Shown here in pieces: positions 1 through 7,233 of a stretch of DNA of 64,000 nt. The notes under the pieces were generated by a model. It had not been told where the DNA came from and did no database searches. It saw only the letters and a list, made by a program, of their open reading frames with translations. Numbering within the stretch: the first letter of the stretch is position 1; every line of letters begins with the position of its first letter. The position numbers were made by a program, and so were the translations under genes. This DNA comes from Lacisediminihabitans sp040549465 (lineage in GTDB: Bacteria > Actinomycetota > Actinomycetes > Actinomycetales > Microbacteriaceae): positions 1 through 64,000 of the forward strand of contig NZ_JBEPTL010000011.1 in assembly GCF_040549465.1 (NCBI RefSeq), in the 5' to 3' direction.

Positions 1-66
1 GAACGACAAACGAACACTCAATGGCGACCACGGTCTGCCCATCGACAACACCCCACAGAACTCAGG

Positions 67-822
67 GTGTTGCACTCACCACCTGAATTCGCCGGTGACG
101 GAGTCGACGACGTGGCGGTCGGTGATCTCGTATTCGGGTCGTCGGACTTCGCGACGCAGCCCAGCGCCGGGGCGGCCGACTTCGCGATCATGAACCTGTG
201 GTTTCCCATCCCGGCCGGGCTCGATGCCGTCCACGCTTCCGTCCTGCCGATGGTGCTGCAGACCGCGGGCTGGACCCTCGACCTGATGGATGTGAAGTCG
301 GGCGAGACCGTACTGATCCATGGAGCGGGCGGTATGGTCGGCTACACGGCCGTGCAAATCGCCCTGCGCAAGGGCGCCCGAGTGATCGCCACGGCTGGCT
401 TGACATTCGCCGACGAGCTTGAGGGGTTCGGCGCGGTCGTCACCCCATACGGTGCCGGCATGGTCGAGCGCGTCCGCGTCCGCGCACTCGCAAACGGACC
501 GATCGATCATGTGGTCGACGCTTCCCTGCCCAACACCGGCGCAATCGCGGCGCTCATCGAGATCGCGGGCGACCCGAAGCGCGTGATGACCATCAGCAAT
601 CACGACGAGGCGCGCAGTCAGGGTGCCCGGGTCAACATCGACGAACTCATGGCTGCGGGCGGTTTCTCCAGTTCACACTTCCTGGCCGACTACGCTGCCC
701 TCGCCGCCGCAGGCGACTTCACGGTCCCCGTGGCGAAGACTTTCCCGCTCGACGAGTGGCGCGACGCCGCGGAGCTCAGCCTGTCGGGAGCACCACACGG
801 AAAAGTCGTGCTGGTTCCATAG
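67..822 (+). CDS. NAD(P)-dependent MDR oxidoreductase (quinone-reductase type), N-terminally truncated
   Basis: This is the C-terminal part of a medium-chain dehydrogenase/reductase of the quinone-oxidoreductase kind, which would reduce a carbonyl or quinone with NAD(P)H. The end of the GroES-like domain is seen at residues 13-24 (VDDVAVGDLVFG) and the Rossmann nucleotide loop at about 82-100 (VLIHGAGGMVGYTAVQIAL). Family members are usually 300 or more residues; this frame has 251 and lacks most of the catalytic domain. The frame is open to base 1, but what it encodes there does not resemble an MDR N-terminus, and neither do the other two forward frames. GTG 67 is therefore only a nominal start, and the gene is probably 5'-deleted. 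No structural zinc ligands are visible. Confidence 0.6.
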   Translation: MLHSPPEFAGDGVDDVAVGDLVFGSSDFATQPSAGAADFAIMNLWFPIPAGLDAVHASVLPMVLQTAGWTLDLMDVKSGETVLIHGAGGMVGYTAVQIALRKGARVIATAGLTFADELEGFGAVVTPYGAGMVERVRVRALANGPIDHVVDASLPNTGAIAALIEIAGDPKRVMTISNHDEARSQGARVNIDELMAAGGFSSSHFLADYAALAAAGDFTVPVAKTFPLDEWRDAAELSLSGAPHGKVVLVP

Positions 823-951
823 TCCGATCGGTCCAGCCGCCCGGGCGCACCAGCAGCGAAAGCGGCGCAGCTTGGCGAAAACCGCGGCCAAGTTCCCGCA
901 CCCCACCGAAACCCCTGCCGCCGCCGCTAGGGCATTCGGCGGAGCCGACCT

Positions 952-970
952 CTCGTGACCCCATCACGAG
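952..970. terminator. hairpin between convergent genes
   Basis: A 7-bp stem (CTCGTGA/TCACGAG) closes a 5-base loop, downstream of the truncated oxidoreductase. There is no T-run, so termination is inferred from its place between two convergent genes. Confidence 0.3.
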
Positions 971-997
971 ACTCGCACCGGTGGAATCAACCTCGAC

Positions 998-1026
998 CGC
1001 ACGTGCAGGGCATCCGCGCACGTGCG
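998..1026. terminator. GCACGTGC inverted pair downstream of the SCO6745-family gene
   Basis: Two copies of the palindrome GCACGTGC (999-1006 and 1018-1025) form 9-bp arms with an 11-base loop, just beyond the 3' end of the minus-strand gene. It could end that transcript or bind a regulator. There is no T-run. Confidence 0.3.
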
Positions 1027-1049
1027 AGTGGCCTGGAACGACGGGCCTG

Positions 1050-1967
1050 CTAGAGCGCCACTTTGGTCGGTGGTTCGACCGGCACCTCTGGAATTGCCTC
1101 CGCAACTGGGTCCGATTCTGGATTCCAGGGCTGCGGCATTCCGATCGGATTCGGGTAGGGAAAGATCTTGCCGCACGCGTGCGCGATCGGTGCGATCAGG
1201 CGGCCGATACGGGTGAGATCGTCGCCGAGTGCACGCCAGGGGGGCTCCGCGAGCCGGTTGGTGACGTGTTCGGCGTTGTCCAGAGCAGCCGAACCGGCTG
1301 CGGTAACGTCGAGGCTCGCGGTCAGCAACCCGCGGGCCACGAGATCCTCGACCTGCGCATCCCACTCGGCGTCGCTCCAACCGCGAACGCGCCTCATCGT
1401 CGTGGCTTCGAGGTCGACGGCGCTGCGCAGGACGATCGATGCTAGGCCGGCGATGCCTTCACCGAGCAGCGCGGCGACGTGCCCATCGCCGCGATGCTCG
1501 CGCAGGATCGTCGCCGCACGCCAGAGCTGGCGGTAGGGATCCGACTCCTCAGGGAGGGCCCGGTTCGCGGCGGCGAGCGGTCGACCCGCGACATCGATCG
1601 TGTGAGCGACTTGCGTGAGAGCGGCTGCGGCTTCAGCGACGAGCGTTTCGTCGGCCACGACTGCGCGGAGGGCTGCTGCGGCGCCGCGGGAGCGGGCATC
1701 CAACACCTGATCGACGGCTGCGACGGACCAGACCGCAGGCAGCGCACGACCGACGAGAGAGGGGGAGAAGCCATTGAAGATGGCCACGACCGGCGCGGCT
1801 GACACGGGCCCGAGCGGTGCGGCGCGGCCAGCGAAGTAGCCGTCCCAGTAGCGGGTGAGCCCGATGGCGGCGAACTGCTCGCGAGCCTCCTGCGCGAAGT
1901 AACTCACCGCGTGGATCGGCTCGAACAGCGTCCATAGTGCGCGAACGGCGTGCTCTCGTGCAGTCAT
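1050..1967 (-). CDS. SCO6745 family protein (SalK-like)
   Basis: The protein has 305 residues and matches the actinobacterial SCO6745/SalK family. The N-terminal signature is LWTLFEPIHAVSYFA, then GYFAGRAAPLGPVSAAPV at about 43-60 and FNGFSPSLVGRALPAVW after it. The molecular function of the family is unknown; members occur beside secondary-metabolism genes and as isolated genes. No membrane segment or signal peptide is seen, so it is probably cytoplasmic. The last 25 residues or so are rich in Pro and Glu and look disordered. It stands alone, convergent with the truncated oxidoreductase and divergent from the esterase gene. Confidence 0.75.
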   Translation of the reverse strand: MTAREHAVRALWTLFEPIHAVSYFAQEAREQFAAIGLTRYWDGYFAGRAAPLGPVSAAPVVAIFNGFSPSLVGRALPAVWSVAAVDQVLDARSRGAAAALRAVVADETLVAEAAAALTQVAHTIDVAGRPLAAANRALPEESDPYRQLWRAATILREHRGDGHVAALLGEGIAGLASIVLRSAVDLEATTMRRVRGWSDAEWDAQVEDLVARGLLTASLDVTAAGSAALDNAEHVTNRLAEPPWRALGDDLTRIGRLIAPIAHACGKIFPYPNPIGMPQPWNPESDPVAEAIPEVPVEPPTKVAL

Positions 1968-2135
1968 CGTGCCTTCCCCCTCTGGCCAAACACGACATTA
2001 CGCTGTCGCGGTGCGGCGAGACTGCGCACGGGCGGGCTGCGAATCGTCTGCGCCGATGGCGTCCCTACGCGAGGCCTCGGGCGCGCGGAAAATTGGTCCC
2101 CGCAAGCGGTTCGGCACAGACGGAATCGGACCCTG

Positions 2136-2211
2136 GCCGAGTGTGTGCCGACGAGTGTGAGGTGGCTCACCAAGGCTTCGCGGTCGGCACACACTCGGCT
2201 TCCTCTAGAAT
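2136..2211 (+). promoter_or_regulatory. 17-bp perfect inverted repeat over a probable promoter (esterase gene)
   Basis: Arms 2136-2152 and 2183-2199 are perfect 17-bp reverse complements separated by 30 bases. A TAGAAT box at 2206-2211 makes a good -10. With a 17-bp spacer its -35 falls at 2183-2188, inside the right arm. This arrangement suits an operator for a repressor gripping two half-sites, or two identical sites facing each other. The regulator is unknown. Confidence 0.45.
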
Positions 2212-2243
2212 CGCGTGCGACCAGACCCCGATTGAGGACGCCC

Positions 2244-3557
2244 ATGGATGCATTCCTGAGGATGAATATCATCGACGGTCCGTTTGTCGGTGTGGTCTAC
2301 ACCCTGGCGGTCGGTGCCGTTCTTTTCCTTGCCCTGCGTCGCCCGTCGCGGCGATGGATCGTCACCGCCACCGGTGCGTTGTTTGGGGGATCGATTGTCG
2401 CCTTTGTCCTGCTGTGGTGGGTTAGAGCGACTAATGCTTTTGGCGTGGATCTCAGTGCCACCACGACAATCTGGGTATATGTGGCGTTCTCGGCTATGTG
2501 CCTTGCGATCGTCAATCTCTGGAAATCACGGTGGCCGCGAAAGATGGTCGCCTCAGTCGCCCTCGTTCTGTTTGCCGTCGCTGGAACCGTTGGAATCAAC
2601 GCGGACTTCGGACTGGATCGCACAGTTGCGGATCTGGCGGGGATCTCCACCCAAAAACCGATCGCGCTCCCGCGGACCACTCCGACTCCAGTACCGAGTC
2701 GAACTCCCCTCGCCGGAGGAGCGCTGTGGGCAAATTGGTTAGCCCCGAAAAGTCAGCCTGTCGAAGGAACCATCGGTTCGGTGGTTATCCCCAACACTCT
2801 TTCCGGATTCCGGTCCCGGCCGGCCGGTCTGTACCTGCCCCCGGCTGCGCTGGTGAAGGACCCACCACTATTGCCGCTTGTTGTCATGATGATGGGGCAG
2901 CCCGGAAACCCGGACCCGTCCTTTCAAAAACCAATACTTGACGCATTTGCCGCGAGACACAACGGCCTAGCGCCAATAGTTCTCGTGGTGGATCAACTCG
3001 GTGATCCCGCCATCGATCCTCTCTGTCTCGACACGGCAAAACACGGCAAATCAGAAACGTTCCTCGTCGGAGATGCGGTCGCGTGGGCTCGTGCCAACCT
3101 CCACGTGCTCCCCGATGCCGCTCACTGGACGATCGCCGGATACTCCAACGGTGGCGAATGCGCGCTGTCGCTCGGGGCCAAACATCCCGAAATTTGGGGC
3201 AACGTGCTCGACATTTCCGGTGAGGAATACCCGGGATCGGACCGACCCAACGAGACTCTTGCGCAGGACTTCGCCGGCAACAGAGCCGCGTATCAGGCAG
3301 CTCGTCCGCTAACAGTCCTCGCTGCTCACCACTATTCCGACACTTTCGGTATTTTCACCGTTGGTTCCAACGACGGCAGCTATGTGACCCAGGCAAGGAG
3401 GGTCGAAGCTGCGGCCAAAGCATCGGGATGGAAGACCACCTACTTCGAGGTGCCCAACGGAGGACACGTTCTGGGCGCCCTCAACGGCGGGCTCCAGGAA
3501 GGGTATCGACTGCTCTATCCCCGACTCGGACTGTCTGATCCGTCCACCAGTCCGTGA
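2244..3557 (+). CDS. membrane-anchored esterase, alpha/beta-hydrolase (esterase D / antigen 85-like)
   Basis: The start ATG 2244 has a GAGGA site five bases upstream; the frame is open further up but without a ribosome site. The 437-residue product has four hydrophobic segments in the first 120 or so residues, a Pro/Thr-rich linker, and then an esterase domain. The nucleophile elbow is GYSNGG (Ser in G-x-S-x-G) and the likely catalytic His is in GGHVLGALNGG near the C-terminus. This layout of four membrane helices and an outward-facing esterase is known from actinobacterial esterase-family proteins that act on envelope or secreted esters. The substrate cannot be told. It is probably monocistronic. 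Confidence 0.7.
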   Translation: MDAFLRMNIIDGPFVGVVYTLAVGAVLFLALRRPSRRWIVTATGALFGGSIVAFVLLWWVRATNAFGVDLSATTTIWVYVAFSAMCLAIVNLWKSRWPRKMVASVALVLFAVAGTVGINADFGLDRTVADLAGISTQKPIALPRTTPTPVPSRTPLAGGALWANWLAPKSQPVEGTIGSVVIPNTLSGFRSRPAGLYLPPAALVKDPPLLPLVVMMMGQPGNPDPSFQKPILDAFAARHNGLAPIVLVVDQLGDPAIDPLCLDTAKHGKSETFLVGDAVAWARANLHVLPDAAHWTIAGYSNGGECALSLGAKHPEIWGNVLDISGEEYPGSDRPNETLAQDFAGNRAAYQAARPLTVLAAHHYSDTFGIFTVGSNDGSYVTQARRVEAAAKASGWKTTYFEVPNGGHVLGALNGGLQEGYRLLYPRLGLSDPSTSP

Positions 3558-3940
3558 CACCCAGGCCCGGGTCCAAGTGATCAAGACCGCGTTACGCCAC
3601 CCGTCCGCCTTGCAGGTGCGGGGCGATATCACTGCCGCACGCTCCTTGCTGTCCGGCGTCTTCGGTAGATTCCGGTTCAATGTCGTGGGGTCGCCACTTC
3701 GCGACTGAACCGTTCTTGCCGCGAACGTCTCTGAAGTTTCACGATCGCGCATCCGTTCAGGTCAAACGGCGATCCTTATCACACGCTATCTCGGCCGCTG
3801 CCTGTTCGGCTTGCGGGAAATTCTGGTGTCGGTGGATTGGGCGCGCGTTGCGATGGTTGGAAGGTAAGCGGCGGTGTGAGTTGCCTGTAGGGCTCAGTTC
3901 AGGTGAGAATCATCGAGGGCCGATGCTGGAGGAGGATTCG
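3558..3940. other. gene-free stretch
   Basis: I see no convincing gene, RNA or repeat here. One short open frame (about 3567-3706) encodes VQVIKTALRHPSALQVRGD and might be a gene remnant, but I do not recognise it. Confidence 0.4.
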
Positions 3941-4579
3941 ATGTTTTCGTCCGTTCCGATTCCTGGGAATCCGTGGCCACACGACATGGCCATAACCATC
4001 GAAGATGACCTTCAACCGCTTATCGATCTGCTGTGGGTTCGCGAAACATGGAATGTGAAGCCAGCCGGAGTCGACCTTCCCCCACTCCTGTCGGTCAAAC
4101 CATCGAGCGCTGATGCCGAAACGGCCTCGGCGGACACGGCTGCGGAGTGGCAGGAAGCGTGGCCTGCGATGTGGCAGGCGTGCCTTCACCATGCGGGGCA
4201 GATTCGCGACGCGACCCTGTTCGAGCAACTTCGTGGAACTGCGATCGGATCAGCCAAACGCGTCACTCTACTGCATGAGCTCCTCGGCCCGAGCTGGCGC
4301 GGTACCTTCGGCGACGAAGCTTTCACGGACCAATACCAAGCCTGGAATCAAGCTCTGTCCGACAGTTCCCGCCGTCACTTCCAGCCCCTGGAAGAGGAGC
4401 CAGAGCGGGTTTCGCTCGCCGCGCTCATCTCGGCGTGGCACGCGGGACTGAGCAAGATCGTCGTCATCCCGTGCAAGGGCAGCTACACCAGAGTGATTGG
4501 GCAGCACGCACTGCTCGTAACCGCGGAAACCCGAGACGACCCAGAACGGTACGGCGAAGCCCTCCAACAGTTTCGGTGA
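3941..4579 (+). CDS. hypothetical protein, no recognised family
   Basis: ATG 3941 is preferred because GGAGGA lies about five bases upstream; the frame extends further up with no better start. The product has 212 residues, is acidic, rich in Trp and Ala/Glu, and has no signal peptide or membrane segment. An alternation of helices is likely. The Trp-rich stretch WQEAWPAMWQACLHH is at about residues 68-82. I do not recognise a domain. It lies upstream of the mazEF pair, on the same strand but 189 bases away, so it is probably a separate unit. Codon use looks ordinary for the window. Confidence 0.6.
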   Translation: MFSSVPIPGNPWPHDMAITIEDDLQPLIDLLWVRETWNVKPAGVDLPPLLSVKPSSADAETASADTAAEWQEAWPAMWQACLHHAGQIRDATLFEQLRGTAIGSAKRVTLLHELLGPSWRGTFGDEAFTDQYQAWNQALSDSSRRHFQPLEEEPERVSLAALISAWHAGLSKIVVIPCKGSYTRVIGQHALLVTAETRDDPERYGEALQQFR

Positions 4580-4732
4580 GCGCCATCGTCGGCGAGTCAC
4601 CCCGTCGGCCTGTGCGGGTGGTGCTCCGAATTCAACGTAAGTTTGCCCAGCGTCCGGAATGGATGACGAGGTGTTTCGGTGAGGTTCCGCTCAGAGGACG
4701 GCGCTCGCGCAGCGGCAGCAGTCGATAACGCC

Positions 4733-4762
4733 TACCGCCTTGCGGTAGTACTGCGGTAGCAT
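4733..4762 (+). promoter_or_regulatory. mazEF promoter/operator
   Basis: TACCGC (4733-4738) faces GCGGTA (4742-4747), and GCGGTA recurs at 4753-4758, giving three half-sites with an 11-base period. The last one overlaps TAGCAT (4757-4762), a -10-like box six bases before the mazE ATG. Toxin-antitoxin pairs usually repress themselves through such sites; here the operator would cover the -10 of a leaderless transcript. Confidence 0.5.
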
Positions 4763-4768
4763 TTCAGT

Positions 4769-4999
4769 ATGAAGCTGAGCGTTAGCCTGCCGGACGAGGA
4801 TGTGGTCCTCCTCGATGAATTTGCTCGCACTGCCGGTCTCTCCTCGAGGTCGGCAGCTGTGCACCATGCCGTTCGCCTGCTTCGCCTTCCCGAACTGGAG
4901 CAGGATTACGAGGCCGCCTGGAGCGAGTGGGAGGCATCCGGTGACCACGCGGCGTGGAGTGTGACCGCGGCTGACGGGATAGCCGATGCTGCGCGGTGA
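4769..4999 (+). CDS. mazE: antitoxin, ribbon-helix-helix (MazE-type)
   Basis: This 76-residue acidic protein begins with a short ribbon, MKLSVSLPDEDVVLLDEFA, followed by a helix-turn-helix-like pair (AGLSSRSAAVHHAVRLL), the usual RHH DNA-binding fold. The C-terminal half is acidic and Trp-rich (YEAAWSEWEASGDHAAW), the part that normally wraps the toxin. It overlaps the toxin gene by 14 bases, as is typical for translationally coupled toxin-antitoxin pairs. No ribosome site precedes the ATG; the TAGCAT box six bases upstream suggests a leaderless transcript. It should bind its own promoter and neutralise the adjacent RNase. Confidence 0.85.
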   Translation: MKLSVSLPDEDVVLLDEFARTAGLSSRSAAVHHAVRLLRLPELEQDYEAAWSEWEASGDHAAWSVTAADGIADAAR

Positions 5000-5333
5000 G
5001 ATCCGGCTCGTGGATCTGGGTCCTGTGCGCAGAGGCGAGGCCAACAAACGACGTCCGGCGGTGATCGTGAGCAACGATCGCGCGAACTCGATCGCGACGC
5101 GGTTGGGCCGCGGAGTGGTCACTGTCGTGCCGGTCACCAGCAACACCGACCGGATCTTCCCTTTTCAGGCTCTGCTGCCCGCCGGTGCGACCGGGCTACC
5201 TCAGGACTCCAAGGCCCAGGCCGAGCAGGTCCGCTCGGTCGCCGTCGAGCGGCTCGGCGCGATCCTCGGGCGCGCCCCTGCAAACGTCATGGCCCAGCTC
5301 GATGACGCACTGCGCCTTCACCTGCAGCTGTAG
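4986..5333 (+). CDS. mazF: toxin, MazF/PemK-type endoribonuclease
   Basis: The protein has 115 residues, standard for MazF. It begins RGEIRLVDLGP, with the family's RG-(E/D)-hydrophobic start, followed by RRPAVIVSND (RP-x-hydrophobic-hydrophobic-S/N), VTVVPVTSN, and later the Q-A-E-Q-V-R-S motif (AQAEQVRSVAVERLG). These features match sequence-specific, ribosome-independent mRNA interferases that block translation when the labile antitoxin is lost. The start overlaps mazE. Nothing suggests inactivation: the conserved Arg in RRPA and the Ser/Thr in PVTSN are present. Confidence 0.87.
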   Translation: MLRGEIRLVDLGPVRRGEANKRRPAVIVSNDRANSIATRLGRGVVTVVPVTSNTDRIFPFQALLPAGATGLPQDSKAQAEQVRSVAVERLGAILGRAPANVMAQLDDALRLHLQL

Positions 5334-5408
5334 TAACACACGCGTCGAGAACTCAACGTCCGCACCATCTTTCGGCTGTCAATCGGACAGATTGAATGGC
5401 GAGTGATG

Positions 5409-5422
5409 CCCCCTAAGGGGGG
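5409..5422 (+). terminator. short G/C hairpin after mazF
   Basis: CCCCC-TAA-GGGGGG followed by TTT may weakly terminate mazEF. The stem is only five to six pairs with a three-base loop. Confidence 0.3.
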
Positions 5423-5478
5423 TTTCGACAGTGTGGTCGGCTGCCATAAAGTCGGGAAGAACAGAGCTTGGGGGAGCA

Positions 5479-6150
5479 TTGACGAATCTGGTGTCGCGAC
5501 GGGAAGCGAAGCAGTTGCTGCGCGACCACGGCCTGTCGAATGACTCTGCGTTGAACAACACTGTGCCGCTCACTGCAACTCCGCCCACCTTCTTTCGCCC
5601 CAGCACCGAGCGTTCGACCCGTCGAGGCTGGCGCAAACAGCCACCCGTCGAGTTCGCGCTCACCGACGTGTTCACCGAGCTCGCTCCCGGTTGGAATGTG
5701 CTGCGCACCTTCGACGTCTTCGGTGAGCTCGACGCCGATTTTCTCGTGATCGGCCCCCCAGGAATCTTCGCCATCAGCGCCAGGATCGGCGCGAACAAGA
5801 AGATCTGGGTGGATGAAGACGTGATCTGGGTGAACGGTCGACCGACAGATCACGTCGGCGTCACCCGTCAGGCGGCAGAGCGTGCGTCTGTGCGCCTGAG
5901 CTCGGCGACGGACCAGAACCTGCGCGTGATCCCGGTCATCGCGCTCATCGACCCTGCCTCGTTGTCCTTCGGCGGCGACCCGGCTCAACGCGTGGTCGTG
6001 CTGTCTGCAGAAATCGTGTCGCAATGGCTGTCCGAGTGCTCCCGAGCGTACTCGGACGAGGCCGTCGCGTACTTCACGATGATCGCGGAAGAACGCACGA
6101 CCTGGGGCTCGCAGCCGAGCGAACTCGGTCCAGTCGCTCGGCTTCGATAG
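5479..6150 (+). CDS. NERD-like protein, probably catalytically inactive paralogue
   Basis: This protein is related to its downstream neighbour: both share DxxVIGPPG/VIVGPAG-(I/L)F, a following basic strand, an (R/H)-x-A-A/E-ERAS helix, and an end with YFTMIAEERTTWGSQP / HFSMFAEERSTWRATP. In the core, the neighbour's DIDHVIV...NTKN is ELDADFLVI...SARI here, so the metal/active-site Asp-His and Lys pattern of nuclease-related (NERD) domains is lost. There is no membrane segment. TTG 5479 is chosen because the motif GAGCTTGGGGGAG ends two bases before it, exactly as before the neighbour's ATG; GTG 5431 is an alternative. Function is unknown; a regulatory or structural partner role is an inference. 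Confidence 0.6.
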   Translation: MTNLVSRREAKQLLRDHGLSNDSALNNTVPLTATPPTFFRPSTERSTRRGWRKQPPVEFALTDVFTELAPGWNVLRTFDVFGELDADFLVIGPPGIFAISARIGANKKIWVDEDVIWVNGRPTDHVGVTRQAAERASVRLSSATDQNLRVIPVIALIDPASLSFGGDPAQRVVVLSAEIVSQWLSECSRAYSDEAVAYFTMIAEERTTWGSQPSELGPVARLR

Positions 6151-6227
6151 CTCCCTCCGCCCGTTCTGGGGCTGCCGCCGCGCGGGTCACCGCCGCTAGC
6201 GTCGAGTGATCGGAGCTTGGGGGAGTG

Positions 6228-7067
6228 ATGACGGAGACGGTTTCAGCCACAGTGGCGGAGCCGAACCTGCGCGCTCGCGGTCCGGCCTACGCCGTGATGC
6301 AGGAGTGCCTTCGCGTGCAACAGGACGCGAAGCCGGGCGGCAGGGTTGCACGCTTCTTCGGCGGGAGCCCGCTGCATCCGGATGCCCGCAGCTGGTACCG
6401 AGGTGCGCTGGGCGAGATCGAGGTGGCCGGCGTGCTGTCCAGGCTCGGGTCAGAGTGGACGGTGCTGCATGCAGTGCCTGTGGGCGCTGGCAGCTCGGAC
6501 ATCGACCACGTGATCGTCGGCCCGGCCGGACTCTTCACGATCAACACCAAGAACCACGCGGGCAAGAAGATCTTCGTAGCCGGGAGCACCTTCATTGTCA
6601 ACGGTTTCAAGCAGGAGTACATGCGTAACTCCCGGCACGAGGCGGAGCGTGCCTCGAAACTGCTCAGCACCGTAACCGGGCGTCCGGTGACGGTGACTCC
6701 GTTAATCGTTGTCGTGCATCCGCTGTCCATCCTCACGGGACGCAAACGGCCGACGGTGAAGGTGTTGGCCTCGCAGCACCTGCGCCGTTGGCTGCTTCGC
6801 AGGCCTCGGGTGCTCTCCGAACGTGCCGTGAAACACTTCTCGATGTTCGCCGAGGAGCGCAGCACCTGGCGCGCGACACCGTTGGCGAATGACGACACTG
6901 AGCCGTACGTGCAGCGTTTTGAAGGGCTGCGCAACCAGGTCGAGGCCGCTCGCAAACGAGCGCGTCTGTGGTCGCTGTTCATGCTCGTCGGATGCTCCTG
7001 CGCACTCGTGGCCCTCATGCTCGCGCTGTTCGAAGTCCTGGTGAACGCTGCTCATCTCGCAGGCTGA
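6228..7067 (+). CDS. NERD domain-containing protein with C-terminal membrane anchor
   Basis: The 279-residue protein carries a nuclease-related domain at about residues 55-150: GALGEIEVAGVL, then SSDIDHVIVGPAGLFTINTK, then a basic strand (KKIFVAGSTFIVNG). This follows the NERD layout of a conserved Glu helix, an Asp strand and a Lys strand, although the usual E-x-K is N-T-K here. The C-terminus has one strong hydrophobic helix (about 245-272, LFMLVGCSCALVALMLALF), which would tether it to the membrane. ATG 6228 lies two bases after the shared GAGCTTGGGGGAG motif; GTG 6225 is possible. NERD proteins are proposed nucleases, and their physiological role is mostly unknown. Confidence 0.75.
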   Translation: MTETVSATVAEPNLRARGPAYAVMQECLRVQQDAKPGGRVARFFGGSPLHPDARSWYRGALGEIEVAGVLSRLGSEWTVLHAVPVGAGSSDIDHVIVGPAGLFTINTKNHAGKKIFVAGSTFIVNGFKQEYMRNSRHEAERASKLLSTVTGRPVTVTPLIVVVHPLSILTGRKRPTVKVLASQHLRRWLLRRPRVLSERAVKHFSMFAEERSTWRATPLANDDTEPYVQRFEGLRNQVEAARKRARLWSLFMLVGCSCALVALMLALFEVLVNAAHLAG

Positions 7068-7233
7068 CTCAGTTCGCGCCGGGCATCGTCGCGGCGGCGG
7101 CGTGTGACGGCCGATTGTCTCGTCGAACGCATGCACAGTATTCTTCACTGATGCGGATGCGGCCAATCGGCAGCCGACGAACCGCGAGTGGGAGTGATTC
7201 ATCTTCAGCGACGACGACACGCACGGCTCGGAG

